A DNA stretch of 64,000 nucleotides from Granulicoccus phenolivorans DSM 17626 = NBRC 107789 = JCM 15570 (GCF_000423085.1 NZ_AUHH01000024.1:1-64000); one strand, 5' to 3'; shown: positions 42,527-52,221, counted from the stretch's first letter. The notes: generated from the letters alone by a model not told the origin. Numbers and translations are program-made.

Positions 42527-43744
42527 GTGACTAAACCTCGGTGGTCCGCATGGCAGGTCGTCTTCGGGTTCGGGCTGGTCAGTCTCTTCGCCGACATGGT
42601 CTATGAGGGGGCCCGGTCGCTGTACGGACCGGCCCTGCTCGCGCTGGGCGCCAGTGCCGCGGTGGTGGGTCTGGTCACCGGTGCCGGGGAGGCGATGGCG
42701 CTGGTGCTGCGGCTGTTCGCCGGGCCGATCGCCGATCGCCGCGGCGCGCACTGGTCGTTCACCATCGTCGGCTACGGGCTGACCGCGGTGTGTGTCCCGC
42801 TGCTCGCGGTGACCCCGCGGCTGGGCGCGGCCGGGCTGCTGGTCGGCTCGCTGCTGATCCTGGCCGAACGGGCGGGCAAGGCGGTGCGGTCGCCGTCGAA
42901 GTCGGCGCTGCTGGCCCAGGCGGCCCGCTCGGTCGGGCGGGGGAAGGGCTTCGGGGTCCACAAGGCGCTGGACCAGCTCGGCGCCTTCTCCGGGCCGCTG
43001 CTGGTGGCCGCGATCGTCGCGTTCACCGGGTCGATCTGGACCGGCCTGGCCTGGCTGGCGGTGCCGGGGGCGATCGCGCTGGTCATCCTGCTGGTGATCC
43101 GGCGCGCGGTCCCGGACCCGACCGTCTACGACCCGAAACCGTCCGCGGCGGCGAAGCCGGCACCGCAGAGCTGGTGGCGCGCCGCCCTGGGGGCCAACCT
43201 GCCGGGGGCCTTCTTCGGCTATGCCATCGCGATGGCGCTGACCACCGGGGGACTGGTGACCTTCGCGGTGCTGTCGGTCCACCTCAGCCGGCAGGGCGTC
43301 CCGACGGCCGCGATCCCGGTGGTGTACGCCGGGGCGATGCTGGTCGAGGCGATCGCGGCGCTGCTGACCGGCTGGGCGTTCGACCGGCTCGGCTCCCGGG
43401 TGCTGCTCGTGGTGCCGATCCTGGTGGCACTGGTGCCGGCGCTGGCGTTCGGGCCGGTCCTCGGGGTGACCCTGGTCGGGGTGGCGGTGTGGGCGCTGGC
43501 CTATGGCATCCAGGACTCCACGATCAAGGCGCTGGTGGCTGACCTGGTTCCGGCGCACACGCTGGCCAGCGCCTACGGGATCTTCGCCGCGATCCAGGGG
43601 GTTTTCGCGATCGGTGGCGGCTTCCTGGCCGGCTACCTGCTGGACCGGTCGGTGCCGGCGCTGATCGTGGTGATCGCGGTGGCCCAGGCGGTGGCCCTGG
43701 TCCTGCTGATCATCACGCTGCGCCGGGTGCATCGGGCCGGCTGA
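42527..43744 (+). CDS. MFS transporter
   Basis: A 405-residue membrane protein with about 12 helices in two halves. The first loop shows DMVYEGARSL, characteristic of an MFS subgroup found in actinobacteria, and the A-motif is in FAGPIADRRGAHW. It starts at a GTG, 69 bp after the divergent aldo/keto reductase start. Substrate unknown. Confidence 0.85.
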   Translation: MTKPRWSAWQVVFGFGLVSLFADMVYEGARSLYGPALLALGASAAVVGLVTGAGEAMALVLRLFAGPIADRRGAHWSFTIVGYGLTAVCVPLLAVTPRLGAAGLLVGSLLILAERAGKAVRSPSKSALLAQAARSVGRGKGFGVHKALDQLGAFSGPLLVAAIVAFTGSIWTGLAWLAVPGAIALVILLVIRRAVPDPTVYDPKPSAAAKPAPQSWWRAALGANLPGAFFGYAIAMALTTGGLVTFAVLSVHLSRQGVPTAAIPVVYAGAMLVEAIAALLTGWAFDRLGSRVLLVVPILVALVPALAFGPVLGVTLVGVAVWALAYGIQDSTIKALVADLVPAHTLASAYGIFAAIQGVFAIGGGFLAGYLLDRSVPALIVVIAVAQAVALVLLIITLRRVHRAG

Positions 43745-43760
43745 CCGGTCGGGCGCGGTT

Positions 43761-43842
43761 CCTGGTCCGATCCTGCCGCCAGAAGGCGAATTCATGCGAC
43801 TTTGCCCTCTGCGGCGAGGTCTGGAGGCAGGATCGGGACACC
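43761..43842. repeat. 82-bp palindromic element, copy D
   Basis: Arms at 43761-43782 and 43821-43842, partly diverged. The interior contains the stop codon of the DUF559 gene at 43792-43794. The right arm encodes part of that gene's C-terminus. Confidence 0.85.
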
Positions 43843-44712
43843 GCGGCGCAGTGCCAGCGCGTGCCGGATCCAGGGCAGGGCCCGATCTTCGAGGTGTTCC
43901 CAGGCCAGCCGGATGACCATCCACCCCTCGGTCTGCAGATCGTTGGATTTGGTCCGGTCGTCGATGAAGGCCCGGTGGCTGCGATGGAACTCCCATCCGT
44001 CGAACTCGATCGCGATCCGATGCTGCGGAAAGATCAGGTCGACCACCCAGCCGGCCTTCGAGACCCGCACGTTGGTGCGCCAGCCGGTGATTCCGGCCCG
44101 GCGCAGCATCTGGTGCAGCATCCGCTCGGCCTCCGACCACGGCCGGTCCCGGGAGTCCCGCAGAATCTGCCGCCGCTCCGGGTTGCCGGTGCGCCCCGGC
44201 ATGGCGGCAAGGGCGGTCCACATCTGGGCCAGCGCCTGCTCGGCCCGGTGCTCGCCACTGTGCAGCAGCACCTCGTCGACGACCGCACCCCCGAGCGCGG
44301 GGATCAGATCCACCGCGGTGTAGGCCGGCGTGGTGAACCGCAGCGTCGCCTCAGCGGTGAAATCCAGCGGGATGACCCGGCGCACCGCGGTGATGTGGTC
44401 GCTGCCGAAGCGGTGGCGGCTGGCGACGGTGAGCCGGATCGGTGGCTCCTGCTCCCGCCAGCCGAGCCAGCGGGCTCCGAGGCCGAGCACGATCGCGTCC
44501 GGATCCTTCAGAGCGGTCGCCCGGATCAGGGCCCGGGCGGAGAGCTCGTCGGAGTAGATGCCGGGGAGCAGCCGGATCAGGCCGCCCTTGCGCTGGAGCG
44601 CTCGGATGCGCGCTCGGTCCTGGGTGAGTCGAAGTACCTCCACACCGGGAAGGCTGGAAATTTGGGGCTGAATCGTGCGGTGCTGCTCGGGATCGTGTCC
44701 CGATCGTGACAC
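43792..44712 (-). CDS. DUF559 (Vsr-like fold) nuclease-like protein
   Basis: About 306 residues. The N-terminal part resembles the AbiEi-type winged-helix region (IRALQRKGGLIRLLPGIYSD), and the C-terminal half is a DUF559 domain related to very-short-patch-repair and restriction endonucleases: VVDLIFPQHRIAIEFDGWE, the DRTKSNDLQTEGWMVIRL segment and a closing helix. Asp, Glu and Lys of the presumed nuclease site are present. Start is uncertain: GTG at 44712 lies inside element E, GTG at 44643 is shorter. The stop and last 16 codons lie in element D. Such genes are common in actinobacteria; their role is unknown. Confidence 0.75.
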   Translation of the reverse strand: MSRSGHDPEQHRTIQPQISSLPGVEVLRLTQDRARIRALQRKGGLIRLLPGIYSDELSARALIRATALKDPDAIVLGLGARWLGWREQEPPIRLTVASRHRFGSDHITAVRRVIPLDFTAEATLRFTTPAYTAVDLIPALGGAVVDEVLLHSGEHRAEQALAQMWTALAAMPGRTGNPERRQILRDSRDRPWSEAERMLHQMLRRAGITGWRTNVRVSKAGWVVDLIFPQHRIAIEFDGWEFHRSHRAFIDDRTKSNDLQTEGWMVIRLAWEHLEDRALPWIRHALALRRGVPILPPDLAAEGKVA

Positions 44713-44775
44713 CAGATGCCCGATTCGGCCCGAATCCGGCCCATTTCGGGCATCTGGTGGCAGGATCGGCCCACT
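44694..44775. repeat. 82-bp palindromic element, copy E
   Basis: Arms at 44694-44715 and 44754-44775; the right arm is identical to those of copies B and C. The interior ends are also complementary (ATGCCCGA and TCGGGCAT), lengthening the stem to about 30 bp with mismatches. It lies between the DUF559 gene start and argS. Confidence 0.9.
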
Positions 44776-44841
44776 GCGGGCCCCTGACCTGCCCGCAAAC
44801 ACGGGCCGGGGCGGATGGTTGACCGTGAAAGAATGTGCGGC

Positions 44842-46479
44842 ATGTCGTCTTTGCCTTCCCAGCTCGCTGCGCGGATCGAGGCCGTTGCCGGAATCGATCC
44901 CGAGTTGCGCGCGGCCACCAAGCCGCAGTTCGGTCACTACCAGTCGAACGTGGCGCTGCGCCTGGCCAAGAGCGAGGGCAAGCCGCCGCGCGAGATCGCG
45001 CAGCGGATCGTCGCCGAGGTCGACCTGTCCGATCTGTGCGAGACCCCCGAGGTGGCCGGGCCGGGCTTCATCAACTTCCGGTTGCGCAATGACGTGCTGG
45101 CCGGCACCGCGACGCAGATCCTCGAGGATCCGCGGTCCGGGGTCACCTCCACCGAGCACCCGCAGACGGTGGTGATCGACTACTCCTCCCCGAATGTGGC
45201 CAAGCAGATGCATGTCGGCCACCTGCGGACCACGATCATCGGCGACTGCTTCAACCGGGTGCTGAGCGCGGTCGGGAACATGGTGATCCCGCAGAACCAC
45301 ATCGGTGACTGGGGCACCCAGTTCGGCATGCTGATCGAGGAGATCCTCGACGAGGGGATCGACGCCAGCACCCTCACCCTGGATGAGTCCGACGCGCTCT
45401 ACAAGCGGGCCGCGGCCCGGTTCCGGGAGGATCCCGAGTTCGCCACCCGCGCCCGGGCCCGGGTGGTGGTCTTCCAGGGCGGGGACGAGGAGTCCCTGGA
45501 GATCTGGCGCCAGTTGATCGACACCTCCAAGGCCGGCTTCAACGAGGCCTACGACCGGTTGAACGTGCTGCTCACCGACGCCGACCTGGCCGGCGAATCG
45601 ACCTACAACGACGACCTGCCGGTGGTGGTCCGCGAACTCGAGGAATCCGGCGTCGCGGTGATCGACAACGGCGCCCTGTGCGTGTTCGTCGAGGGTTTCT
45701 CCGCCCCGTTGATCATCCGCAAATCCGACGGCGGTTACGGGTACGCCACCACCGATCTCGCCGCGATCCGGCGCCGGGTCCGCGACCTGCACGCCGACCG
45801 GATCATCTACGTCACCGACGCGCGGCAGGCCGGCCACTTCGCGCAGGTCTTCGCCGTGGCCCGCAAGGCCGGCTACCTGCCCGACAACGTGCAGGCCGAA
45901 CACGTCGGCTACGGCATGGTGCTGGGCACCGACGGCAAACCGTTCAAGACCCGCGACGGCTCCGCGGCGTCGCTGTCCAGCCTGCTCGATGCCGCCGAGG
46001 AGGAGGCGAGCCCGGCGGTCGCCCTGGCGGCGATCAAGTACGCCGACCTGTCCAACGGGCTGCAGAAGGACTACGTCTTCGACGCCAACCGGATGGTGCA
46101 GACCACCGGCGACACCGGCCCCTACCTGCAGTACGCCCACGCCCGCTGCTGTCAGGTGCTGCGCAACGCCGAGGCGATCGACGACGCCCACGTGGGCCCG
46201 ATCACGGTGTTGGCGGAGCCGGCCGAACAGACCCTGGCGCTGACCCTGTCCCGGTTCGGGGAAGTGGTGGCCAACCTGGCCGCCGATCTGCAGCCGCACA
46301 AGCTGTGCACCTACCTGTTCGAGCTGGCCACGGCGTACTCGACGTTCTACGAGCAGTGCCCGGTGCTGAAGTCCGAGGGCGCGGTCCGGGACTCCCGGCT
46401 CGGGCTGTGCGCGGCGACCCGTAATGTGTTGCGCACCGGGCTCAACCTGCTCGGTATCGAAGCTCCCGAACGGATGTGA
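44842..46479 (+). CDS. argS: Arginyl-tRNA synthetase
   Basis: A 545-residue class I synthetase that charges tRNA-Arg. The N-terminal additional domain is followed by DYSSPNVAKQMHVGHLRTTIIGD with the HIGH-type motif, the VLGTDGKPFKTRDGSAASL region in place of KMSKS, and the anticodon-binding DALR domain at the C-terminus. Normal length. The ATG at 44842 is 67 bp after element E; an upstream ATG at 44815 is less likely. Confidence 0.96.
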   Translation: MSSLPSQLAARIEAVAGIDPELRAATKPQFGHYQSNVALRLAKSEGKPPREIAQRIVAEVDLSDLCETPEVAGPGFINFRLRNDVLAGTATQILEDPRSGVTSTEHPQTVVIDYSSPNVAKQMHVGHLRTTIIGDCFNRVLSAVGNMVIPQNHIGDWGTQFGMLIEEILDEGIDASTLTLDESDALYKRAAARFREDPEFATRARARVVVFQGGDEESLEIWRQLIDTSKAGFNEAYDRLNVLLTDADLAGESTYNDDLPVVVRELEESGVAVIDNGALCVFVEGFSAPLIIRKSDGGYGYATTDLAAIRRRVRDLHADRIIYVTDARQAGHFAQVFAVARKAGYLPDNVQAEHVGYGMVLGTDGKPFKTRDGSAASLSSLLDAAEEEASPAVALAAIKYADLSNGLQKDYVFDANRMVQTTGDTGPYLQYAHARCCQVLRNAEAIDDAHVGPITVLAEPAEQTLALTLSRFGEVVANLAADLQPHKLCTYLFELATAYSTFYEQCPVLKSEGAVRDSRLGLCAATRNVLRTGLNLLGIEAPERM

Positions 46480-46484
46480 TCCCG

Positions 46485-46970
46485 ATGGCTCGCACGATTG
46501 CCACGAACAAGAAGGTCGATCTCGATTCCCTGCTCGAGTTCATCCGGCCCCGCCACCGGATGACCCTGGTGACGATGCGCAAATCCGGGCTGCCCCAGCT
46601 GTCCCTGGTGACCGGCGGGGTCGACGAACAGGGGCGGATCGTCATCTCGACCTACCCCGGCCGGGCCAAGACCAACAACGCCGAGCGCCACCCGCAGGTA
46701 TCGGTGCTGGTCCAGTCCGATGAGTGGAACGGGCCGTGGGTCCAGGTCGACGGCACCTGCGAGGTGCTGCACCAGCCGGAGTCCACCGACGGGCTGGTGG
46801 AGTACTTCCGCTGCATCTCCGGGGAGCACCCGAACTGGGACGAGTACCGCGAGGCGATGGCCCTGCAGAACAAGTCGCTGCTGCGGATCACCCCGACCGG
46901 GTGGGGCCCGATCGCGACCGGCGGGTTCCCGGCCGACATCGCCGCCAAGCTGGACGCCCAGGACGCCTGA
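46485..46970 (+). CDS. PPOX-class flavin/F420-dependent protein
   Basis: A 161-residue split-barrel protein of the pyridoxamine 5'-phosphate oxidase-like superfamily. The pattern FIRPRHRMTLVTMRKSG, then VISTYPGRAKTNNAERHPQVSVLV, fits the F420- or FMN-binding group common in actinobacteria. It follows argS by 5 bp and is probably co-transcribed. A GTG at 46476 is possible but the ATG at 46485 begins the conserved part. Substrate unknown. Confidence 0.82.
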   Translation: MARTIATNKKVDLDSLLEFIRPRHRMTLVTMRKSGLPQLSLVTGGVDEQGRIVISTYPGRAKTNNAERHPQVSVLVQSDEWNGPWVQVDGTCEVLHQPESTDGLVEYFRCISGEHPNWDEYREAMALQNKSLLRITPTGWGPIATGGFPADIAAKLDAQDA

Positions 46971-46982
46971 GCCCCCGGGACG

Positions 46983-47013
46983 CGGGCGGGATCGGCGCCG
47001 ACCGGCCCGCCCG
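46983..47013. terminator. Bidirectional terminator
   Basis: CGGGCGGG (46983-46990) pairs with CCCGCCCG (47006-47013), with an inner TCGGC/GCCGA stem. It lies between the converging PPOX and ppgK genes. Confidence 0.75.
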
Positions 47014-47035
47014 GCTGACCTACCGACCGGGGAAA

Positions 47036-47794
47036 CTAGGCCGTCTGCGCAGCGAGCCAGGCGGCCCCGATGATGCCGGCGTTGTTGCGATGCTTGGCCG
47101 GCACGATCGGCGTACGCAGGTCGAGGCGGGGCAGGAACTTGTCCGAATCCCGGGAGACCCCGCCGCCGACCACGAACAGCTCGGGCCAGAACAGCGCCTC
47201 GATGGTGGAGTAGTACTTCTGCAGCCGGGGCGCCCATTCCTTGTACGACAGGCCCTTCTTGTCCCGTACGCCGGAGCTGGCGACGGTCTCGGCGTCCTTG
47301 CCGTCGATCTCGATGTGCCCGAACTCGGAGTTGGGGATCAGGACGCCGTTGTGCAGCAGGGCGGTCCCGATGCCGGTGCCGAGGGTGGTCACGATGACCA
47401 GGCCGGACTGGTTCTGGGCGGCGCCGAATTGGGCCTCGCAGACTCCGGCCGCGTCGGCGTCGTTGAGCAGGTGGACCGGGCGGCCGAGCTTGTCGGCCAG
47501 CAGCTTTTCGGCTTCGCAGTCGAGCCACTCGGGGTCGATGTTCGCCGCGGTCCGCGTGACGCCGTGGGTGACCACCGCCGGGACGGTGATCCCGATCGGG
47601 GCGTCGGCGTCGACCTGGTCGGTGAAGTGGTCGACGACCTCGGCGACCACCTTGGCGACGTTCTTCGGCGTGGATTTCGACGGCGTCAGCAACTTGAACC
47701 GGTCGGTGGCGAGCTCGCCCGCCGTCAGATCCACCGGGGCACCCTTGATGCCGGAGCCGCCGATGTCGATACCGAGAATGGGCCGCGTCTTCAT
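47036..47794 (-). CDS. ppgK: Polyphosphate glucokinase
   Basis: A 252-residue ROK-family kinase that phosphorylates glucose with polyphosphate (or ATP) as donor. [16 protein letters not shown] is the phosphate-binding motif; [18 protein letters not shown] and [15 protein letters not shown] hold the catalytic and sugar-binding residues, and [15 protein letters not shown] is the second phosphate motif. The size and the segment KGLSYKEW match PpgK of actinobacteria. ATG at 47794 chosen as the conserved N-terminus begins there. Confidence 0.93.
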   Translation of the reverse strand: MKTRPILGIDIGGSGIKGAPVDLTAGELATDRFKLLTPSKSTPKNVAKVVAEVVDHFTDQVDADAPIGITVPAVVTHGVTRTAANIDPEWLDCEAEKLLADKLGRPVHLLNDADAAGVCEAQFGAAQNQSGLVIVTTLGTGIGTALLHNGVLIPNSEFGHIEIDGKDAETVASSGVRDKKGLSYKEWAPRLQKYYSTIEALFWPELFVVGGGVSRDSDKFLPRLDLRTPIVPAKHRNNAGIIGAAWLAAQTA

Positions 47795-47826
47795 AAGGGT
47801 CACAGTAGCGCCGCGGCCCGGTTCCG

Positions 47827-48477
47827 TCACGAAGTCTTGCGGCCCTTGTCCTTCTTCTTCCGCGGGCCCTTCACCTCGTTACCGCCGAGGATCGAGAAGC
47901 CGCGCAGGATGATCCGGGGGCCGCCGGGGACCGGATCGACCTTGACGTCGGTGCCGCCCAGAAACGCGGCGCTCTCATCGCGGACGTCGACGCCCTCGGG
48001 CACCCGGATCTCGTTGCCGCCGAACAGGTTGAAGGAGTTGATGATGATCTCGTCGGATTCCCAGATCGCCTCGGTGAAGTCGAGGTCGGAGCCGCCGAAG
48101 ATCGCGGTGATGTTGATCCGCTTGCGGGCGGTCCACTGGCCCTTGCGGGTGGTGCCGCTGAAGATCGAGACGATGTTGTCGTCCTCGCCCGAGTCGCCGG
48201 TCGACCGGGTGATCACCGGGCCGGCCGTCTCGCGCCGGGCGGGGGAGGGGTACGCCGGGGGCATCGGCACCAGGTCCCGGGTCAGCGGGGTGAGGTCATC
48301 GAAGGTGATCGCCCGCAGGGCCGCCTCGGTGCGCATCTCGTGTTCGTCCTTGGTGAGGCGACCTTCCTGGAAGGCGGTGTCGATCACCCCGAGGACCAGG
48401 TCGCGGTCCTGGTCGCTGGCACGCAGGTCGCCGCCCACGGCGGGCCCGACATCATTGGGTTCATAGGCGCTGCTCAT
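47827..48477 (-). CDS. DUF1707 and LiaF-like cell-wall stress protein
   Basis: A 216-residue protein. DUF1707 spans about residues 17-70 ([24 protein letters not shown]), followed by a LiaF/DUF2154-like beta-domain (about 105-205) with [24 protein letters not shown] and GGTDVKVD repeats. The C-terminus is a KKK-rich tail. No membrane helix is apparent. Related proteins sense or respond to antibiotics that act on the cell wall. Its stop is 32 bp upstream of the ppgK start on the same strand. Confidence 0.8.
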   Translation of the reverse strand: MSSAYEPNDVGPAVGGDLRASDQDRDLVLGVIDTAFQEGRLTKDEHEMRTEAALRAITFDDLTPLTRDLVPMPPAYPSPARRETAGPVITRSTGDSGEDDNIVSIFSGTTRKGQWTARKRINITAIFGGSDLDFTEAIWESDEIIINSFNLFGGNEIRVPEGVDVRDESAAFLGGTDVKVDPVPGGPRIILRGFSILGGNEVKGPRKKKDKGRKTS

Positions 48478-48552
48478 GTATTTCACGCTACGCGTCGGGT
48501 GCCGGCCGGGCATCGGGGAAGGCCCCCAGTTCACACGGGGAACCCCGAGAGT

Positions 48553-48626
48553 TGGAGCGGGCGGCCGGAATCGAACCAACGTCATTCCTCAGGAAGAGGA
48601 TCGTGCTGCCACTGCACCACGCCCGC
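48553..48626 (-). tRNA. tRNA-Gly(UCC) with atypical anticodon loop
   Basis: A complete cloverleaf: acceptor GCGGGCG/CGCCCGC, D stem GTGC/GCAC, T loop TTCGATT, encoded CCA. The anticodon loop is CTTCCTG (anticodon UCC), so position 37 is U rather than the usual purine and position 38 is G. The anticodon stem has an A-A mismatch at 27-43, and the T stem has two G-U pairs. The other tRNA-Gly at 50362 is regular. It may be a degraded copy or a non-decoding glycine tRNA. Confidence 0.8.
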
Positions 48627-48689
48627 AGAGAGATCAACCTTGCCACAGCCGCCGGGGGCGCGCCAAATCGGGCCCCCGGCGTACGCGGG

Positions 48690-50207
48690 TCAGCTCGGCT
48701 GCATCGTTCCGGTCTCGGCCAGGCGCAGGTGCCAGGAGAACGCCTGGGCGAGGTCGTGCGGGGTGTGCATCCGGCCGGCGTTGATCGCCTCGGCGTGCTT
48801 GACGTACTCGCGCAGCGGTTCCTTGTAGTCGGGGTGGGCGCACTTGTCGATGATCACCGCGGCCCGCTTGCGGGGGCTCAGGCCGCGGATGTCGGCCAGG
48901 CCCTGTTCGGTGATGATCATCGCGGTGTCGTGCTCGGTGTGATCGATGTGCGAGGCGAACGGGACGATGCAGGAGATCGCGCCGTTCTTGGCGGTGGACG
49001 GGGTGACGAAGGCGGAGACGAACGCGTTGCGGGCGAAGTCGCCGGAGCCGCCGATGCCGTTCATCACCCGGGTACCAGAGACGTGGGTGGAGTTCACGTT
49101 GCCGTAGATGTCGGCCTCGATCATGCCGTTGCAGGCGACCAGGCCGAGGCGACGGATCACCTCGGGGTGGTTCGAGATCTCCTGCGGGCGCAGCATGATC
49201 TTCTCCCGGAAGTACGCCGCGCGGCGGTTCATCTCCTCGGCCATCTTGGGGGACAGGGAGAACGCCGTGGCCGAGGCGAAGTCGAGTTTGCCGGATTCGA
49301 TCAGGTCGACCATGCCGTCCTGGATCACCTCGGTGTAGGAGGTGAGGTGTTCGAAGGGGGAGTCGACCAGGCCGATCAGGACCGCGTTGGCGACGTTCCC
49401 GACGCCGGACTGCAGCGGCAGCAGGGACTTGGGCAGCCGGCCGCGCTCGACCTGGTGGACCAGGAAGTCGAGCAGATGGTTCGCGATCGCGATGGAGGCT
49501 TCGTCGGGTGCCTTGAACTCGGAGTTCCGGTCCGGTGCGTCGGTCTCCACGACCGCGATCACCTTGGCCGGGTCGACGTTGTAGGTCGTCTGCCCGATCC
49601 GGTCCTGCGGGCGGTTGATCATCACCGGGCGGCGGTTGGGCGGCAACGCGGTGCCGTAGTAGATGTCGTGCATGCCGAGCAGTTCCTGGGACTGCCAGGC
49701 GTTGACCTCGAGGATCACCTTGTCGGCCAGATCGAGCCAGGACTTGTTGTTGCCGACCGAGGACGCCGGGACGACCTGTCCGTCGGGGAGGACCTCGGTG
49801 ACCTCGACCACGGCGACGTCGAGGGTGTCGAACACCCCCTCCCAGACCCGCTGGGCCAGGTGGGACAGGTGGATGTCGCTGTAGTCGATCGTGCCCTCGT
49901 TGATCTTGGCGCGCATGATCGGATCGGACTGGTAGGGCGTACGGAAGCCGATGCCGTCGACCGCGGCCAGATCGCCGTCCAGTTCGGGGGCGGTGGAGGC
50001 GCCGGTGAACAGGTCGATGGTGAACTCCTGGCCGGCGTCGTGGGCGGCTTTGATCCGCTTGGCGAGCGCGCCCGGCACGACCTTCGGATAGCCGGCGCCG
50101 GTGAAGCCGCTCATCCCGACCCGGTCCCCCGGCCGGATCTGGGCGGCCGCGTCCTCGGCGGACATGATCTTGCTGGCGAAGGCGGCGTTCCTGACGCGCT
50201 CGGACAT
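48690..50207 (-). CDS. Succinate/acetate-type CoA-transferase (acetyl-CoA hydrolase family)
   Basis: A 505-residue class I CoA-transferase. It has VGMSGFTGAGYPKVVP near residue 30, LFTGASTAPELDG, LLPLQSGVGNVANAVL and GLVACNGMIEADIYGNVN; this last segment and the preceding region carry the catalytic Glu of the family. Members use succinyl-CoA or propionyl-CoA with acetate or succinate. In propionibacteria the related enzyme moves CoA from propionyl-CoA to succinate in the Wood-Werkman cycle. That role is inferred from taxonomy. Confidence 0.85.
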   Translation of the reverse strand: MSERVRNAAFASKIMSAEDAAAQIRPGDRVGMSGFTGAGYPKVVPGALAKRIKAAHDAGQEFTIDLFTGASTAPELDGDLAAVDGIGFRTPYQSDPIMRAKINEGTIDYSDIHLSHLAQRVWEGVFDTLDVAVVEVTEVLPDGQVVPASSVGNNKSWLDLADKVILEVNAWQSQELLGMHDIYYGTALPPNRRPVMINRPQDRIGQTTYNVDPAKVIAVVETDAPDRNSEFKAPDEASIAIANHLLDFLVHQVERGRLPKSLLPLQSGVGNVANAVLIGLVDSPFEHLTSYTEVIQDGMVDLIESGKLDFASATAFSLSPKMAEEMNRRAAYFREKIMLRPQEISNHPEVIRRLGLVACNGMIEADIYGNVNSTHVSGTRVMNGIGGSGDFARNAFVSAFVTPSTAKNGAISCIVPFASHIDHTEHDTAMIITEQGLADIRGLSPRKRAAVIIDKCAHPDYKEPLREYVKHAEAINAGRMHTPHDLAQAFSWHLRLAETGTMQPS

Positions 50208-50361
50208 CCTGTCTCCCCTCGAAGGCGGCCCCGGTCGTGGGCGGGCCGGCTAGGAAGACCCTATCGGGGGAGGTGCCGCGCGGGGGCTGCGGGGGACCCG
50301 ATTTTGTTCGTGGATTCGGTGGGTCTCGGGCGGTCTGCTAAGCTGGCGCAGCCACGCGCTT

Positions 50362-50435
50362 GCGAATGTAGTTCAATGGCAGAACATCAGCTTCCCAAGC
50401 TGAGAATGCGGGTTCGATTCCCGTCATTCGCTCCA
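50362..50435 (+). tRNA. tRNA-Gly(CCC)
   Basis: Acceptor GCGAATG/CATTCGC, D stem GTTC/GAAC, anticodon stem TCAGC/GCTGA with loop TTCCCAA (anticodon CCC, A37), T stem GCGGG/CCCGT, loop TTCGATT, and CCA encoded at the 3' end. A regular tRNA of 74 nt. Confidence 0.95.
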
Positions 50436-50679
50436 CATATTCCCCCCTTGTCAGGCCGGGTTTCACCGGCCGCCGGTGGATCCTTCGAATACGCTCCGGT
50501 ACGGATTTGCGTACGATCTGAGTCGAGCGGGGGACTGCGGTCGGGCTTTGCTGGACTGGTGGTTGATCACCCACCAGCGACCCCTGTGTACGATGATCAG
50601 CACCCCGCGGCCGCCACGCCCGGCGTACGCGGAGGTCCCGGGCCGAGGCCGGCCCGCCCGAATCGGCAAGGAGCCAGCC

Positions 50680-52071
50680 ATGAATCCCAGGTCCGACGCG
50701 GTCGTTATGTTCGGCGCCACCGGCGACCTGGCCAAGAAAAAGCTCTTCCCGGCGCTCTACCATCTGGCCGACCACGGCGGCCTGGATTGCCCCGTGATCG
50801 GGGTCGCCCGCTCCGCCTGGGACGACACCACCCTCCGGGAGTACGCCGCCGCGGCGATCCAGCAGTCCGTCGGCGCCGACACCGACGACGCGGTCCTGCA
50901 GGACCTGCTCGGCCGCCTGCAGTACCTCTCCGGCGAGTACGGCGATCCGGAGACGTACACCCGGCTGGCCGGCATGCTCACCGGCGCCCAGATACCGGTG
51001 ATCTACCTCGCGATCCCGCCGTCGATCTTCCCGTCGGTGATCGACGGGCTGCGCGAGTCCGGCCTGGCCGAACGCAGCCGTCTGGTGGTGGAGAAGCCGT
51101 TCGGCCGCGACCGCGCCTCCGCCCGGGAACTCAACCAAACCCTCTCCGGCGCCTTCGACCAGGACCGCATCTTCCGCATCGATCACTACCTCGGCAAGGA
51201 ATCGGTGGAGGGGCTGCTCGCCTTCCGCTTCGCGAACACCCTGCTCGAACCGCTGTGGTCGCGCCAGTACGTCAAGAGCGTCCAGGTCACCTTCGCCGAA
51301 GGGTTCGGCACCGAGGGCCGGGCGGGCTTCTTCGACAACGTCGGGACCGTCCGCGACGTCCTGCAGAACCACCTCCTGCAAACCGTCACCCTGCTGGCGA
51401 TGGAACCGCCGATCTCCGAGGACGCCGACTCCTACCGCGACGAGGAGGTCCGGGTCCTGAAACAGTGCGCCCCGTTGCGTCCCGAGGACACCGTGCTGGG
51501 TCAGTACGTCGGCTACCTCGACGAGGACGGGGTCGCCGACCAGTCCCGGACCGAGACCTTCGTGGCGACCAAGCTGACCATCGACTCCTGGCGCTGGGCC
51601 GGGGTGCCATTCTACCTGCGCGCCGGCAAATACCTGCCCGGCGCCGCCACCGAAGCCATCCTCGAGTTCCACCGCCCACCGCGGATGCTGTTCGCCGGGG
51701 AGGGTGCCACCGTACCCAAGGCCAACCGGATCCATCTGCGGCTGGGCCACAGCGACGGGGTCACGCTGGCGATGCAGGCCAAATCTCCGGGCAAACAGAC
51801 TGTGACCCGGGAGGTCGGCCTCGATGTGGACTTCGCCTCCGCGCTCGGACAACGCCGCGAAGCGTACGAACGGCTGCTCGATGACGCGATGAGCGGCGCC
51901 CGCCACCGGTTCGCCCGGGAGGACACGATCAGTGAGGAATGGCGGATCGTCGACGAGATCCTGGACCAGGAGACCCGCCCGCTGCCCTACTACAAGCACA
52001 CCTGGGGCCCGATCGAGGCCGACCGGCTCCCCGGCCCGGACGGCTGGCACGAGGTCTCCCTCAAGGTCTGA
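50680..52071 (+). CDS. zwf: Glucose-6-phosphate dehydrogenase
   Basis: A 463-residue enzyme, first step of the oxidative pentose phosphate pathway, with NADP+ or NAD+. [19 protein letters not shown] is the dinucleotide site (residues 9-27), and [14 protein letters not shown] contains the catalytic His and the substrate-binding Lys. Slightly shorter than enteric Zwf (about 490). The ATG at 50680 follows AAGGAG; longer frames upstream have no such signal and run through the region after tRNA-Gly. No opcA or tal/tkt genes follow, unlike many actinobacteria. Confidence 0.93.
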   Translation: MNPRSDAVVMFGATGDLAKKKLFPALYHLADHGGLDCPVIGVARSAWDDTTLREYAAAAIQQSVGADTDDAVLQDLLGRLQYLSGEYGDPETYTRLAGMLTGAQIPVIYLAIPPSIFPSVIDGLRESGLAERSRLVVEKPFGRDRASARELNQTLSGAFDQDRIFRIDHYLGKESVEGLLAFRFANTLLEPLWSRQYVKSVQVTFAEGFGTEGRAGFFDNVGTVRDVLQNHLLQTVTLLAMEPPISEDADSYRDEEVRVLKQCAPLRPEDTVLGQYVGYLDEDGVADQSRTETFVATKLTIDSWRWAGVPFYLRAGKYLPGAATEAILEFHRPPRMLFAGEGATVPKANRIHLRLGHSDGVTLAMQAKSPGKQTVTREVGLDVDFASALGQRREAYERLLDDAMSGARHRFAREDTISEEWRIVDEILDQETRPLPYYKHTWGPIEADRLPGPDGWHEVSLKV

Positions 52072-52080
52072 GGGCTCTGC

Positions 52081-52103
52081 CGCGTCCCTGTCTCAGGAAC
52101 GCG
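52081..52103. terminator. Terminator after zwf
   Basis: CGCGTCCCTG (52081-52090) pairs with CAGGAACGCG (52094-52103) with one mismatch, 10 bp after the zwf stop. Confidence 0.65.
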
Positions 52104-52221
52104 ACTTGGGTGTACGCCGAGTCCGGCGCACTATGGAATATGCCGCTCCCCATGGGCGGCCGGACAACGATGACCGTCAACCCACACCCGCGCAGCACCT
52201 GCTGCCAACCAGGAGGTCATC

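Noticed and set aside
48553-50435. tRNA-Gly genes as integration sites of a mobile island
   Set aside because: No integrase, no repeated tRNA 3' end nearby, and the gene between them is a core CoA-transferase.
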